Positions 20,341-21,036 of a DNA stretch of 21,036 nucleotides are shown here, piece by piece. A model generated the notes under the pieces. The model made no database searches. It worked only from the letters and a program-made list of their open reading frames with translations, and was not told the origin of the DNA. Origin of the DNA: Botryllus schlosseri (taxonomy: Eukaryota > Chordata > Ascidiacea > Stolidobranchia > Styelidae). Location: assembly GCA_000444245.1 (NCBI GenBank), contig ATSW01010619.1:1-21036 (forward strand), in the 5' to 3' direction. The translations under genes were made by a program, and so were the position numbers. Position 1 is the first letter of the stretch. Each line of letters opens with the position of its first letter.

Positions 20341-20397
20341 TTAAATATTGTCACATAATTGAAAATTGAAAATATCGACGCGGGCCACGTGTTCGAG

Positions 20398-20580
20398 ACC
20401 ACTGGCGTAGTGGTATAATCCACAGCTGCGACACCAATGGGTTGCGGGTTCGAGTCCGACGGTGTTAAGCGGTGTCTTATAAGAGCCTAGAAGTGGACCG
20501 TGTCACAAGTCGGCAATTGCGGAGCAAAATGAAGACGCAATTGACCTGGTCTAAATGACCATGAATACCACAAACAACAA
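20398..20580 (+). mobile_element. tRNA-derived SINE, family A, copy 2 (internally shortened)
   Basis: Perfect box A TGGCGTAGTGG (20403-20413) and box B GGTTCGAGTCC (20447-20457). The tail CCATGAATACCACAAACAAC matches copy 1. About 60 bases present in copy 1 between the head and GGYGTCTTA, including the AGTGCTGGAGG core, are missing here. Confidence 0.85.
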
Positions 20581-21036
20581 CGCTTCAGCCCGTCTCCTGG
20601 TCAAGCATGTAACGCTGACGAAAGCGAGACATGTTGTTATCCACAAACAGAAGAGAGTGATATATTATACGCCGCGAGGGCAGTGTGCGTCCGACTTAAT
20701 TGAATTAGGCTATACTTCTAGAGGCAGCATGATACTTTTTCTACGGCCGAAGATTGACCAACCCTGACATCCAATGACACTCGTAACATGGCACAGCCGC
20801 ACGCAGAAGAATGCAGTTGAAGTATATTAATTTGTCGTTGGAATGGTCACAAAGAAATAGCAGACTGTAAGGAATTGACATTCATATCGCATATCACCAG
20901 CAAGTGTCAAGAGTCAATTGCTGATAATCCGGTAAATCACCTATTGATGATTTCTACATCGATTTTCAAGCGCAGTTCGAAAAGAAGTGGAATAACCAGG
21001 GGATGGGCTTCAAACCTCCTGAGACTGCCAAGGCAC
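20581..21036. other. Unassigned stretch at the right edge
   Basis: No gene or repeat recognised. Confidence 0.5.

Overview
This window is animal nuclear DNA, most likely from an invertebrate. It has spliced genes with GT...AG introns, AATAAA polyadenylation signals, tRNA-derived SINEs and many small hAT-type DNA transposons. I cannot fix the species. No rRNA gene, no true tRNA gene, no CRISPR array and no retrovirus- or Polinton-like element was recognised.

The main gene is a complete seven-exon TGF-beta ligand on the + strand (about 4873-12359), of the BMP5/6/7/8 (60A/gbb) type. Exon 1 (4873-5527) carries the signal peptide and the start of the prodomain. Exons 2-4 (7572-7773, 8612-8757, 9782-9967) continue the prodomain and end with an R-I-K-R furin site. 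Exon 5 (10030-10134) codes for a very basic linker. Exons 6 and 7 (10327-10430, 12099-12359) code for the seven-cysteine ligand. The splice phases agree at every junction, giving 552 residues. Two AATAAA signals follow at 12542 and 12615.

The second gene is a 288-residue single-exon reading frame on the - strand (16819-17685). It is a divergent relative of vertebrate KIAA0513, a cytoplasmic protein of poorly known function, and may be an old retrocopy or an intron-poor gene. I see no functional link between the two genes.

The rest is mobile-element debris and unassigned DNA. Positions 1-3274 are a patchwork of hAT-like elements, including a 456-bp MITE (2307-2762) with a perfect 8-bp target duplication nested in a larger element. 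Introns 3 and 6 of the BMP gene each hold a small terminal-inverted-repeat element. Downstream lie a 550-bp foldback element (13794-14343), another hAT-like element (about 14922-16346) and four tRNA-derived SINE copies of at least three kinds. Two of the SINE families share a short central core.

Nothing here looks like a new multi-gene system. The points most worth following are the BMP gene's exon structure and basic linker, the intronless KIAA0513-like gene, the foldback element and the shared SINE core.
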